Origin: Bradyrhizobium sacchari
GTDB lineage: Bacteria; Pseudomonadota; Alphaproteobacteria; Rhizobiales; Xanthobacteraceae
NCBI RefSeq assembly: GCF_002068095.1
Contig: NZ_LWIG01000057.1
Location: 1-64,000 of the forward strand
DNA: 64,000 nt
Direction: 5' to 3'
Shown: positions 16,916-25,054 of the stretch, piece by piece
Layout: every line of letters begins with the position of its first letter
Position numbering within the stretch: position 1 is the first letter of the stretch
Program-made: the position numbers and the translations under genes
The notes under the pieces: model-generated
Databases searched by the model: none
What the model saw: only the letters and a program-made list of their open reading frames with translations
Told to the model about the DNA's origin: nothing

Positions 16916-18014
16916 TTTCGGGACCTCCCGCCGGCATGTTCCGCCGCCGAAATATCCGTTGATCCCTACCGTTGCTACGGTGTTTGTGCTTGAGCCGTAG
17001 ACACGCCGATGCCGCCTCGAGCGCTTCGACAACGCGCAGCGCGTGCATTGCGTCCGCGCGCGGCCGTTTCCCGGTCATGATCGCATTGACGAAGTCGTGT
17101 ATCTCGAGTTTCAGCGGTTCGCTGCTGGATATCGCGGGGATATGCACGTCGCCGTGATGATAGGCCGACTGGAAGTCGGCATAGGAATCGCCGTCGATCC
17201 GCGGCCTGAATCGCTTCTGGTAAACGCGCACTTTCTCGGACGGCTGCACGTCGTCGAACACCAGCATCGCATCGCTTCCGACGACCGTGATCTGGCGTAC
17301 CTTAACCGGGTCCAACCAGGAAACATGCACATGGGCGGTCGGGCCGCTTTTGAAGCCCATCTTGGCGTAAACAACATCCTCAACGTTGGGCAGAACGTGC
17401 GCGCAACCCCAGGCGCCGATGGTTTGAGGCACCTCCTCCAGCAAGCAGAAGATGATCGAGAGGTCGTGCGGGGCCAAGTCCCAAAGGACATTGGCGTCCT
17501 GCCGGTAGAGACCAAGATTCAGGCGCCGCGAATCAATGTAGTAGAGCTCGCCAAGAGAGCCGCTCTGGATCATCTGGCGCATGACGCCGACCGCCGGGTG
17601 ATACTCGAACGTGTGCCCGACCATTAGCACACGCTTGCGCTCTTCGGCGATCGCATTCAACTCGCGGCATTGCGCGCTCGTCATGGCCATCGGCTTCTCG
17701 ACGAGCGCGTGCTTTCCGGCTTGGAGCACAGCCCGCGCCAATTCAAAGTGCGTGTCCACAGGGGTGGCGACAATGACCCCGTCTATAGAAGGATTATTCA
17801 GTACTGCGCCGATATCACGCGAAACGGCGACACAAGGATATTGTGAACGGATATATTCCAATCTGTCAGGGCGCGGATCGACGGCCATCGCCATCCTTGC
17901 GTCGCGTATATCGCAGCTGACGCGGATGTGTTTCGAACCCCAGTAACCGCAACCGATGACCGCGAGCGACGGGCCGCGGTTCGCGGTCTGATTTTCCGCG
18001 TCCTTATTCGCCAT
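16902..18014 (-). CDS. Gfo/Idh/MocA oxidoreductase (WbpB/WlbA-like)
   Basis: A 370-residue NAD(P)-dependent sugar oxidoreductase. It has the Rossmann motif VIGCGYWGSKHI, VIVATPVDTHFE and the diagnostic VEKPMAM lysine motif. HTFEYHPAV and WDLAPHDLSI are in the substrate domain. The ATG at 18014 has GGAG six bases upstream and is preferred to 18041. It heads the operon running down to 11911. It probably oxidises the 3-position of a UDP-N-acetyl-hexosaminuronate, giving the keto sugar for the aminotransferase. The dehydrogenase that would make the uronate (Ugd or WbpA type) is not in the window. Confidence 0.88.
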   Translation of the reverse strand: MANKDAENQTANRGPSLAVIGCGYWGSKHIRVSCDIRDARMAMAVDPRPDRLEYIRSQYPCVAVSRDIGAVLNNPSIDGVIVATPVDTHFELARAVLQAGKHALVEKPMAMTSAQCRELNAIAEERKRVLMVGHTFEYHPAVGVMRQMIQSGSLGELYYIDSRRLNLGLYRQDANVLWDLAPHDLSIIFCLLEEVPQTIGAWGCAHVLPNVEDVVYAKMGFKSGPTAHVHVSWLDPVKVRQITVVGSDAMLVFDDVQPSEKVRVYQKRFRPRIDGDSYADFQSAYHHGDVHIPAISSSEPLKLEIHDFVNAIMTGKRPRADAMHALRVVEALEAASACLRLKHKHRSNGRDQRIFRRRNMPAGGPEIAIA

Positions 18015-18197
18015 GTTGGCTCCTTGTTTGAAGGCCGTCATCGTGGTTCATTCAAGATAATCAATCTGGCCCGCGGGCTGTCGAAGAACATGGGTAATGA
18101 TCTACGCTCTTTGGGAGTACTACCGGGCCGGGCGCCAGGACAATGATCGGTTGAGGAAGGCGAAACACTCTGTGGCCAATTGCGCAATTCGCAAGGC
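18015..18197. other. Upstream region of minus-strand operon
   Basis: Probable promoter region of the 18014 operon. No definite -35/-10 pair was fixed and no gene is supported. Confidence 0.3.
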
Positions 18198-18551
18198 CTA
18201 TACGCGTGTTGATCCGCTCTTCGGTGGTTCGTTCACTTTACTCTCGGTAGCGCTCACCGCCAGCGTCACGTCGCGGCTCAGCTCATCGTATTCCGTCTCT
18301 CGACGAGAGACCGGCAATCTCGTTTTTTGCACTCCGGAGCTCTGTGCGAAGCTGTGCCTCCATTGCGTCAGCTTGAAACGAGCAGCCATTGTGTCCTGAT
18401 AACTGCGGATGAGCTCGGCGAGAGATCGCCTCGCCTGGCTCGTGGAGCCACTTTCATCCCTTTCAGCATTGGTTGCTCTCAAACTGCTCACAATCCCGCA
18501 GACGTCTTGCGATTGCGTGGCCGACGTCAGCCTCAGTAACTGTTCGGTCAA
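18198..18551 (-). pseudogene. Decayed fragment of polysaccharide co-polymerase (Wzz/GumC type), tentative
   Basis: On the minus strand one frame gives LPVSRRETEYDELSRDVTLA. This resembles the juxtamembrane block of GumC/ExoP/Wzc proteins (LP..E.EY..L.RDV). The adjoining upstream bases read in another frame as DAMEAQLRTELRSAKNEIA, a coiled coil typical of the same proteins just before that block. The two halves are in different frames, and the membrane segment that should follow is missing, so this is read as a frameshifted remnant. Further upstream (18590-18790) another coiled-coil-like frame (LLEVQRKQLREEVQKA) may belong to the same ruin. No intact chain-length regulator occurs elsewhere in the window. 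Confidence 0.4.
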
Positions 18552-18814
18552 TGCTGCTTCCGGACCTTTATAGCTACGCCATGGAGCCCTACATTGATTC
18601 GCATGGTCGTTCGCACGCCTGAGTGCTGATCATTGATGGAACAGATCGAGACTGCAGCCGAAAAGCTCCGAACCTGGAGGCAGCCTTCTGAACCTCCTCC
18701 CTCAGCTGTTTCCTCTGCACCTCAAGCAATTGAAAGGCGCCCCGCACGTTAAGGAGCTCAGCCTGCTTCAACCGATCGGTGCAATGCAACACTCTAATCT
18801 TTTAGCAGAGATGG

Positions 18815-19015
18815 ATGCTGTGCCAGTATCTTCCGCCTGCCATCGATATGTCCCTGTATAGCCGGGCCAAGCTCAGCGCGATCGCAAGGCAGCTCAATGA
18901 AAGGCCTCGAAAGACTTTGCTCTATCAGACCCGAGCTGAGGAGTTCGTAGAATGTGTTACGGCGATCCGTTGTCATCATCGTGCGTTCAGTCGAAATTGG
19001 CACACGCGCTGCTGA
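18815..19015 (+). mobile_element. IS30-family transposase C-terminal remnant
   Basis: The 66-codon frame contains DMSLYSRAKLSAIARQLNER followed by PRKTL and Q-TRAEEF. This is the conserved end of IS30-family transposases (dLSvYsqa-LnaiArqLNeRPRKTL-yeTPaE-f). The catalytic core and the rest of the element are absent. It lies in the gap between the two halves of the polysaccharide locus. Confidence 0.75.
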
Positions 19016-19342
19016 AAACAGAGACTATTACCTACCTCCTCTGAGGTACACAGCCGGGAGTACCTGCGCGCGCACGCGGAGTACCCACCAGCATCGCTCA
19101 TGATTCTTGTTGGAATATTTGGCGCAGCCGTGGGTAGATTGACCGCCATGATCGGAACGTTATGCTTGGCCTCGCTCTTAAGCCGGGAGCCGTTCGGCTT
19201 TCCGGACTGACGCTGGCGCTGTTGGCTCATGTCGTCGTCAATTTGAGCGATGAGTGTTTAACCGTGAGCACATACCTGCAACAGCGAGCAGATACCTGCA
19301 GGACAGTTTTGCCAAGCCGAAACCAGTCGGCATAGACCTAGA
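19016..19342. other. Upstream region of the polymerase/ligase gene
   Basis: No gene is supported. The nonamer ATACCTGCA occurs twice in direct orientation about 27 bases apart, shortly before 19310. It could be a regulator site, but this is only an observation. The promoter for the plus-strand run beginning at 19343 should lie here. Confidence 0.3.
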
Positions 19343-20794
19343 ATGTCGGTAAACCAACCAATGTCAACGAATCTGACGCTCGACCATGCCTCTCAATTGA
19401 GGGTTAGCATTCTAACTCTAGTACTCCTTGGCATTTCCGCGGCGCTGATCGGTGGCGTGGCAGCATTCCTCGGCGCGTCTGCCTACGGTCTTCTCTATTG
19501 CAGCTTCTTGTTCGCACTGATCATTTTTGCTGACTATCGGAAAGGCGTTTGGCTGCTCGCATTTCTGTTACCATTCGCCTCGAGCCAGCTCGTTCCACGA
19601 GAACTTTTCGAGATAACCGGATTGAACCCATTCAATATCTTGTTTGGGCTAACACTCTTATCGTTGTTCGCGGCTTCCGCATTCAGGCGAGAGAATATTC
19701 AATTCGTCCGCTTCCCAACTACATTCTGGATTTATGTGGGCATCATGACACTTGGCGCCTGCCTCGGTGTCGGTTCGGTGGAAAGGGCGATCGTACTTCC
19801 TAACCTTGAGCCCCTAACAAAAACCGCATATCTGCTGGACTTTGCAAAGTCGATGATAATGCTGGCCGTGGCGTGGTTGGCGGCGGTTCTTTCCCGAAGC
19901 GGCAATGGACGCCCCGTAATCTGGGCTCTAGCAGCTGCTTACACTACCTTTTTCGTCGTAATTGCCGGTTACTTCGTTATCGATGGCATCAGCCTGCAGG
20001 GCCTGGCGGCTGGCGACAGAGATTTTCTAAGTTGGATCGGATTACACGCCAATGAAATCGGCCTGCTGGCCAACATTGGCTTCGCGATTCTCCTCCACGC
20101 CGCACTAGCGACCTCTGCGCCCTGGTCGCGTGCAATACTGCTGGCGTGCGCCGGCGCTGCCGCAATGATGGCCGCGTTGACTTTCTCTCGGGCCGCTTTC
20201 GTTGGGATTGCCATCATACTGGGCTCCTACATGTGGAAACAGCGAGGCATGGGTCAGTTCTTGCTAGCGCTGTTTGCAATCGTGATGGTTCTATTGCTAT
20301 TGCCCGACGCGTTCATCGAACGGGCATCGACCGGACTGGCAACCGGGGACCAACAGGCTATAACCGCTGGTCGGCTCGACCTCTGGCTCGTATTGATAGG
20401 TACTTTTTGGGAGGCGCCCATTATTGGTGGAGGCCTCTACTCGACGCTGTGGGCGACCCCGAACCTCCGTGGCCTCATGCTTCCGGTCGCTCATCCGCAT
20501 AATGCCTATCTTGCCGTCGCCCTTGATCTCGGAATAGTGGGTGTTGTGGTTGTGGCGGCTTTCTTCTGGTCGGTATGGCGGACGTTTAGTCATTTGTCCA
20601 AGCACCACGTCGATCCGCAATGGCGCGGTGTTTTTGAAGGCTGCATGGTTGGCCTGTTGTGCCTTGCAGCCGACGGATTCACTGACGGTCGATTTACTCC
20701 GACTCCCCCGCAGGCGGCCCTATGGCTATGTTACGGGCTCGCCCTCGGTCATCAGGCCCAATCGAGGGGTTCTATCAAGAGACCGCCGCCATGA
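19343..20794 (+). CDS. O-antigen ligase / Wzy-like polymerase, membrane protein
   Basis: A 483-residue protein with about ten or more hydrophobic segments across its length. A large loop near residue 350 carries GRLDLWLVLIGTFWEAPIIGGG followed by HPHNAYLAVALDLGIVG. The R...H-x-HN-x-Y pattern is the hallmark of the Wzy_C/WaaL family. It should polymerise lipid-linked repeat units or ligate chains on the periplasmic side of the inner membrane. Polymerase is favoured because the Wzx-like and PGT genes are adjacent. Its stop overlaps the next gene by ATGA. The ribosome site at the ATG is poor; an internal ATG 18 bases on is an alternative. Confidence 0.85.
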   Translation: MSVNQPMSTNLTLDHASQLRVSILTLVLLGISAALIGGVAAFLGASAYGLLYCSFLFALIIFADYRKGVWLLAFLLPFASSQLVPRELFEITGLNPFNILFGLTLLSLFAASAFRRENIQFVRFPTTFWIYVGIMTLGACLGVGSVERAIVLPNLEPLTKTAYLLDFAKSMIMLAVAWLAAVLSRSGNGRPVIWALAAAYTTFFVVIAGYFVIDGISLQGLAAGDRDFLSWIGLHANEIGLLANIGFAILLHAALATSAPWSRAILLACAGAAAMMAALTFSRAAFVGIAIILGSYMWKQRGMGQFLLALFAIVMVLLLLPDAFIERASTGLATGDQQAITAGRLDLWLVLIGTFWEAPIIGGGLYSTLWATPNLRGLMLPVAHPHNAYLAVALDLGIVGVVVVAAFFWSVWRTFSHLSKHHVDPQWRGVFEGCMVGLLCLAADGFTDGRFTPTPPQAALWLCYGLALGHQAQSRGSIKRPPP

Positions 20795-21921
20795 AGGTGT
20801 GTTTCGTCGGTTTCGACAACCTTCCGGTCCTTGCCCGCGAATACAACCACCATGGTAATGGCGGGGCGCAGTTGCAACAGACGTTGCTCGCGAAAGCACT
20901 CGTTGCCCATGGATACCAGGTTTCCATGGTCGTCTGGGATTACGGTCAGTCAGACGCAGCAGCCTGGCATGGCGTCACAACCTACAAAGCGTATCGTCCG
21001 GATGCGGGTCTTCCGGTACTTCGTTTTGCTTATCCCCGTTTGACCGCAACGTGGGCGGCGTTGATGCGGGCCGATGCCGACGTTTACTACACGAGTACCG
21101 AGGGTGGGCTTGTCGGCTTGGTCGCGATGTTCTGCCGCCGACATGGACGTGGCTTCATACACCGGTTAGCACACGACAACGATGCCGATCCTAAACCTAA
21201 TCGACTGAGCATTCTCTATACGCGAGACAAGCAACTGTACAAATTTGGATTGAGACACGCTCATACTATCCTTTGCCAGCACGCCGGCCAGCAACGCGCG
21301 CTCATGGAAAATTACGGGGTGATGAGCGTGGTCGCCGACCCGTTGGTGGATGCCCCGGGCCGGCAGCTGGATCGTGAGAAACACGACTTGGACGTTCTTT
21401 GGGTCAGCAACCTGCTTCCCTTCAAGCGACCCGAACTCGCCATCGAGTTGGCGCGTCACATGCCGTCCCGGCATATTCACATGGTCGGTGGTCCACAACC
21501 GGGTTTTTCCGATCTGTACAGCAAGATCGAATCTGCCGCGAAGAAACAGCCGAACCTGACGTTTTGCGGTCGCGTGCCTTATCACGACGTAGGTGACCTC
21601 TATGACCGCGCCAAGGTCTTCATCAATACCTCCGACGCGGAGGGATTTCCGAATTCCTTTCTTCAATCCTGGAGTCGCGGCGTTCCTGTAATATCTTTTT
21701 TTGATCCTGGTGGACTTATCAGTCGCGAAGGCCTGGGCGTCTCTCTCCGGTCCATCGATGAGATGGCTTGCGCTGCTGAGCACTTGATTGCCGATGAAAC
21801 AGAATGGCGAAAGGTGTCCGCGCGATGCAGGAACTATATGGACCGGGTGCATGGCGATCACGTGGTGCTGAAGCCCTACGTCGCAGCCATCGAGGAAGCG
21901 GTTCGCCGAAGGAAGAAATGA
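20791..21921 (+). CDS. Glycosyltransferase family 4
   Basis: A 376-residue GT4 enzyme starting MKVCFVGFDNLPVL at 20791, in an ATGA overlap with the polymerase stop. A longer frame from 20722 would lie inside the upstream gene and is rejected. The first domain has GGAQLQQTLLAKAL and ADVYYTSTEGG. The second has DVLWVSNLLPFKRPELAI, HMVGGPQPGF and the donor segment INTSDAEGFPNSFLQSWSRG. It is predicted to extend the lipid-linked unit. It is tightly coupled to the flippase gene at its 3' end, again by ATGA. Confidence 0.9.
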   Translation: MKVCFVGFDNLPVLAREYNHHGNGGAQLQQTLLAKALVAHGYQVSMVVWDYGQSDAAAWHGVTTYKAYRPDAGLPVLRFAYPRLTATWAALMRADADVYYTSTEGGLVGLVAMFCRRHGRGFIHRLAHDNDADPKPNRLSILYTRDKQLYKFGLRHAHTILCQHAGQQRALMENYGVMSVVADPLVDAPGRQLDREKHDLDVLWVSNLLPFKRPELAIELARHMPSRHIHMVGGPQPGFSDLYSKIESAAKKQPNLTFCGRVPYHDVGDLYDRAKVFINTSDAEGFPNSFLQSWSRGVPVISFFDPGGLISREGLGVSLRSIDEMACAAEHLIADETEWRKVSARCRNYMDRVHGDHVVLKPYVAAIEEAVRRRKK

Positions 21922-23462
21922 CGCGCGCCGAGCAAACCGCTCCACTTTGCAGGAAGTGCGAAAGCCTCCTGGAGCGGGCCGCATACAGAAGGCGCGCGCG
22001 CGGCATGGGATCGGGTATTCGCCGGAAGGCAGGATTTCTCGCGGCTGCAGGATTGCTCGAATATGCCATGCAGTTGGCGGTGCCTGTCATCCTGGTCCGC
22101 CACCTGACCAAGCAGGAGTTCGGGGACTACCGCCTGATGTGGCTGCTCGCACAAACGGGGTTGATCCTCTTTCCCCTGTTCCTCCCGCAGTCCCTGTTCT
22201 ATTTCCTGCCGCGCGCCGCTCCAGGAACCCGCCGAAAGCTCTTGGGTAATACGTTCGCAAGTCTCTCCGCTCTTGGGGGGCTCTCGATTCTGCTGCTTTT
22301 AGGGCTGATGCCCGTCTTGCCGAGTTCGATTGGAGGCCTCCGGCCTTACTCGCCCCTCGTTCAGATCTTCGTTGGCATCTGGATATTGGCGTCGATTCTT
22401 GATGTCTTGCCGACGGCGGACGGAAAAGCGCAATGGGGGGCCTGCGTAACGATCGGGTTTGCGATAATCAGGACAGCAGCATTGGGAGGTGCAGCAGTCG
22501 CATCTGGCGATGTCGGTTGGATTCTGGTGGTAATGTGCGGCCTGGCCATGCTGAAGGTCGGCCTTGCCGTGTTCTATGCCCTCTTTGCCGCGCAGGAACG
22601 GGGTCTCGGATTCGACGGCCAGTTGGCCCGCGCGCAATTTAAGTACTCGCTGCCCTTTGCGATGGCCGATGGCCTTTTCGCCTTGCGTGGGCAGGCCAGT
22701 CAATGGGTCGTGGCAGCGAGCTTTTCCAGCTCGGCCTTTGCACTCATCTCGATTGCATCGACGGCCATGCTCCTCGGAACCTTGACCCGCCAGCCTCTAG
22801 GTAACGCGCTTCTGCCTAACTTCAGTTCCTTGGTGGGCGAAGGCAACGTTGATGGCGCCCGCAAGCTGGTGTCGAAAGCGTATCTGCTGCTGGCATGCAC
22901 GCTACCGCCGCTCTTCGGGTTGCTGATCGCGACCGCGGACGACCTTGTGGAACTGATCTATACACGCGAGTATCTCGGGGCAGCGCCGCTCATGCGGATT
23001 TATTCCTTGGGACAGATCGCAACTGTTTTCGGGGCCGGCCAGCTTCTTTGGGCGTTAGGATTGGGCCGGCAGGCCGCCACGCTAAGCGCGATATCGCTTT
23101 TCCTGTCAGTTGCCTTGAGCATCCTTGGTCTCCAGTTGTTCGGCCTCGCCGGTGCGGTTGCAGGAAGCATCACTGGTCTAGTTCTTTGGGAGTGGTGGGC
23201 GTTGATCAAGGTCGCCACGGCGCTCAGAACCAGTATCGCCAAATTGATACCGATGGATCAGACCTGGAAAGTCGCCTTCGTGGTTTCCGTCGGTGTACTT
23301 GTCGCTCATATCGTCTCCTCCGAGCTAGACACATCCGTTTTTTTGCGACTCGTGGCGAAGTCTTCGGCGTTTATGACGACCGTGCTGCTTGGGTTCGTGC
23401 TCACGAAGGTCCATCATTCGGTGCTACCTCTCGTTTTCGGCGCGGGCGAAGAGCGCGTTTAG
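21918..23462 (+). CDS. Polysaccharide flippase, Wzx/MATE-like membrane protein
   Basis: A 514-residue protein. From about residue 35 a series of roughly 12-14 hydrophobic segments follows the PST/Wzx pattern, starting RRKAGFLAAAGLLEYAMQ with LVRHLTKQEFGDYRLMW as the typical first loop. RQPLGNALLPNFSSLVGEG and YTREYLGAAPLMRIYS occur mid-protein, as in other flippases. It should move undecaprenyl-linked repeat units across the inner membrane. The ATG at 21918 overlaps the previous TGA (ATGA); the longer frame from 21804 lies within the upstream gene and is rejected. Together with the preceding polymerase and glycosyltransferase it forms a compact operon. Confidence 0.88.
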   Translation: MTRAEQTAPLCRKCESLLERAAYRRRARGMGSGIRRKAGFLAAAGLLEYAMQLAVPVILVRHLTKQEFGDYRLMWLLAQTGLILFPLFLPQSLFYFLPRAAPGTRRKLLGNTFASLSALGGLSILLLLGLMPVLPSSIGGLRPYSPLVQIFVGIWILASILDVLPTADGKAQWGACVTIGFAIIRTAALGGAAVASGDVGWILVVMCGLAMLKVGLAVFYALFAAQERGLGFDGQLARAQFKYSLPFAMADGLFALRGQASQWVVAASFSSSAFALISIASTAMLLGTLTRQPLGNALLPNFSSLVGEGNVDGARKLVSKAYLLLACTLPPLFGLLIATADDLVELIYTREYLGAAPLMRIYSLGQIATVFGAGQLLWALGLGRQAATLSAISLFLSVALSILGLQLFGLAGAVAGSITGLVLWEWWALIKVATALRTSIAKLIPMDQTWKVAFVVSVGVLVAHIVSSELDTSVFLRLVAKSSAFMTTVLLGFVLTKVHHSVLPLVFGAGEERV

Positions 23463-23925
23463 CAATTGTGAAATTCAAGGGCAGTCGGAGGATGTATGGA
23501 AGAAAGGCGACTGCGTTCAACACCGAACGAACGATGACGATTCGCACTGGGCCGCGAGGGCAGTTCATGCCTGGGAAAGAGTGCCCGGACCGCAAGGTTT
23601 ATTCGTCGAACGGGTCTAACGCTGTTGGCCGCTTTGAGCCTTGCCGCAACGCATGCAGGCATTGTCATCGGGAGCGACGGACGGGCCGTCTTCTACGGTG
23701 GACCGTTTGATGCCGTCCCAAGCTCGCAACTGCAATGATTAGTATTGTCGACCCACTCAATCCTTGTTCCGCATCCGCGGCTTTCAATCGTCGCATTGGG
23801 CAAATGCTTCTCCTTGGGGGTACGACGCATGCACGTTTGACTGCTCTTCCTCTCACGTATCGACTACGATACCGTGGATTGTTCAATATCGCGCGACTCG
23901 TGGTTTAACATGAGGTCAGACGCCG
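23463..23925. other. Intergenic region with possible gene remnant
   Basis: No intact gene. On the plus strand, roughly 23590-23739, one frame without an ATG reads RRTGLTLLAALSLAATHAG followed by IVIGSDGRAVFYGGPFDA and stops. It looks like a signal peptide and the first residues of an exported protein, perhaps what is left of a secreted beta-helix or similar gene. The rest is nondescript and should include the promoter of the 23926 gene. Confidence 0.35.
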
Positions 23926-24936
23926 ATGCGCACGGAGCACATTGTACACCTCTGCTGTCCGTCCTGTCGGTCTGGGCTCACAATCGTCGACGGCAATTCC
24001 GAGGGTGCGATCACCGAAGGTGCCCTGGAGTGCGAACGATGCGGTTCCATTTATCCAATCGTCCGTTCGGTTCCGCGCTTCGTACCAGAGGAGAATTACG
24101 CTGCTAGCTTCGGACTTGAATGGACGGAGCATGCACGTACGCAATACGACGCGACAAGCGGACGTGCTTTGTCCAAGCAGAGGTTCTTCGAAGAGACGCG
24201 CTGGCCCTACAATCTCCAGGGTCAGATTCTGATCGAGCCGGGCAGCGGATCGGGAAGGTTCACTGAGATAGCAGCCTCAACCGGAGCGACGCTCCTTTCA
24301 CTCGATATGAGTGTGGCCGCGGATGTAAACTTCGCAACCAACGGCCACAACGAAAACGTGCTGATCGTCCAGGGCGACATCACGCAGATGCCGTTCCCGT
24401 ACGAGTACGCCAACCGTCTCTTCTGCTTCGGAGTCCTGCAACATACGCCCGATCCGAGGCAAGCTTTCTTGTCGCTCCCTCGCCATCTGAGACCAGGTGG
24501 CCGTCTCGTCGCGGACGTATATCAGAAGAAATTTACGAACTACGTGCTTGGGACTAAGTACTGGGTAAGGCCGCTGACGCGCAGGGTACCGCCAGAGCGG
24601 CTGTACCGGCTCGTCCGTCGCTACGTCGATCTCATGTGGCCCACCGCCCGCGTTGTTCGCACGATTCCGCGCATCGGCCCGACCCTCAATTGGCGGTTAC
24701 TCGTTGCGGATTACAGTCGCGAGCTCGGTAAAGAAGGCGCAATCGATGATGCTGTGCTGAAGGATTGGGCATACCTCGACACGTTCGACATGCTGTCACC
24801 TCAGTTCGACCAACCTCAAACACTCGGCGCGGTGCGACGCTGGTGTAATGAGGCAGGCCTCAACGATGTTGAAGTGGTCGTCGGTTACAATGGCATCGAA
24901 ATTCACGCGACAACCTCCCAGTTAGGACGAAGCTAG
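23926..24936 (+). CDS. SAM methyltransferase with N-terminal zinc ribbon
   Basis: A 336-residue protein. Residues 1-55 form a Trm112-like zinc ribbon with CPSC and CERC pairs and YPIVRSVPRFV. The class I SAM fold follows, with LIEPGSGSGRFTEI, LSLDMS, VQGDITQMPF, FCFGVLQHTPDP and LRPGGRLVADVY. Proteins of this layout are common in surface-polysaccharide loci and are thought to methylate sugars. Substrate and partner are unknown. It lies between the flippase operon and the second AsnB gene on the same strand, with gaps of about 460 and 118 bases, so it may have its own promoter. Confidence 0.87.
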   Translation: MRTEHIVHLCCPSCRSGLTIVDGNSEGAITEGALECERCGSIYPIVRSVPRFVPEENYAASFGLEWTEHARTQYDATSGRALSKQRFFEETRWPYNLQGQILIEPGSGSGRFTEIAASTGATLLSLDMSVAADVNFATNGHNENVLIVQGDITQMPFPYEYANRLFCFGVLQHTPDPRQAFLSLPRHLRPGGRLVADVYQKKFTNYVLGTKYWVRPLTRRVPPERLYRLVRRYVDLMWPTARVVRTIPRIGPTLNWRLLVADYSRELGKEGAIDDAVLKDWAYLDTFDMLSPQFDQPQTLGAVRRWCNEAGLNDVEVVVGYNGIEIHATTSQLGRS

Positions 24937-25054
24937 TATCCAATTGCGCCCACGCGGACACAAATAAACCAGGACCGCACCGAACACCGCCTGGAACGAG
25001 GTGGGCGACGAGTACGCGCTAACTAGATTATCTTTGAAAAGGCTCGGGGCAAGC

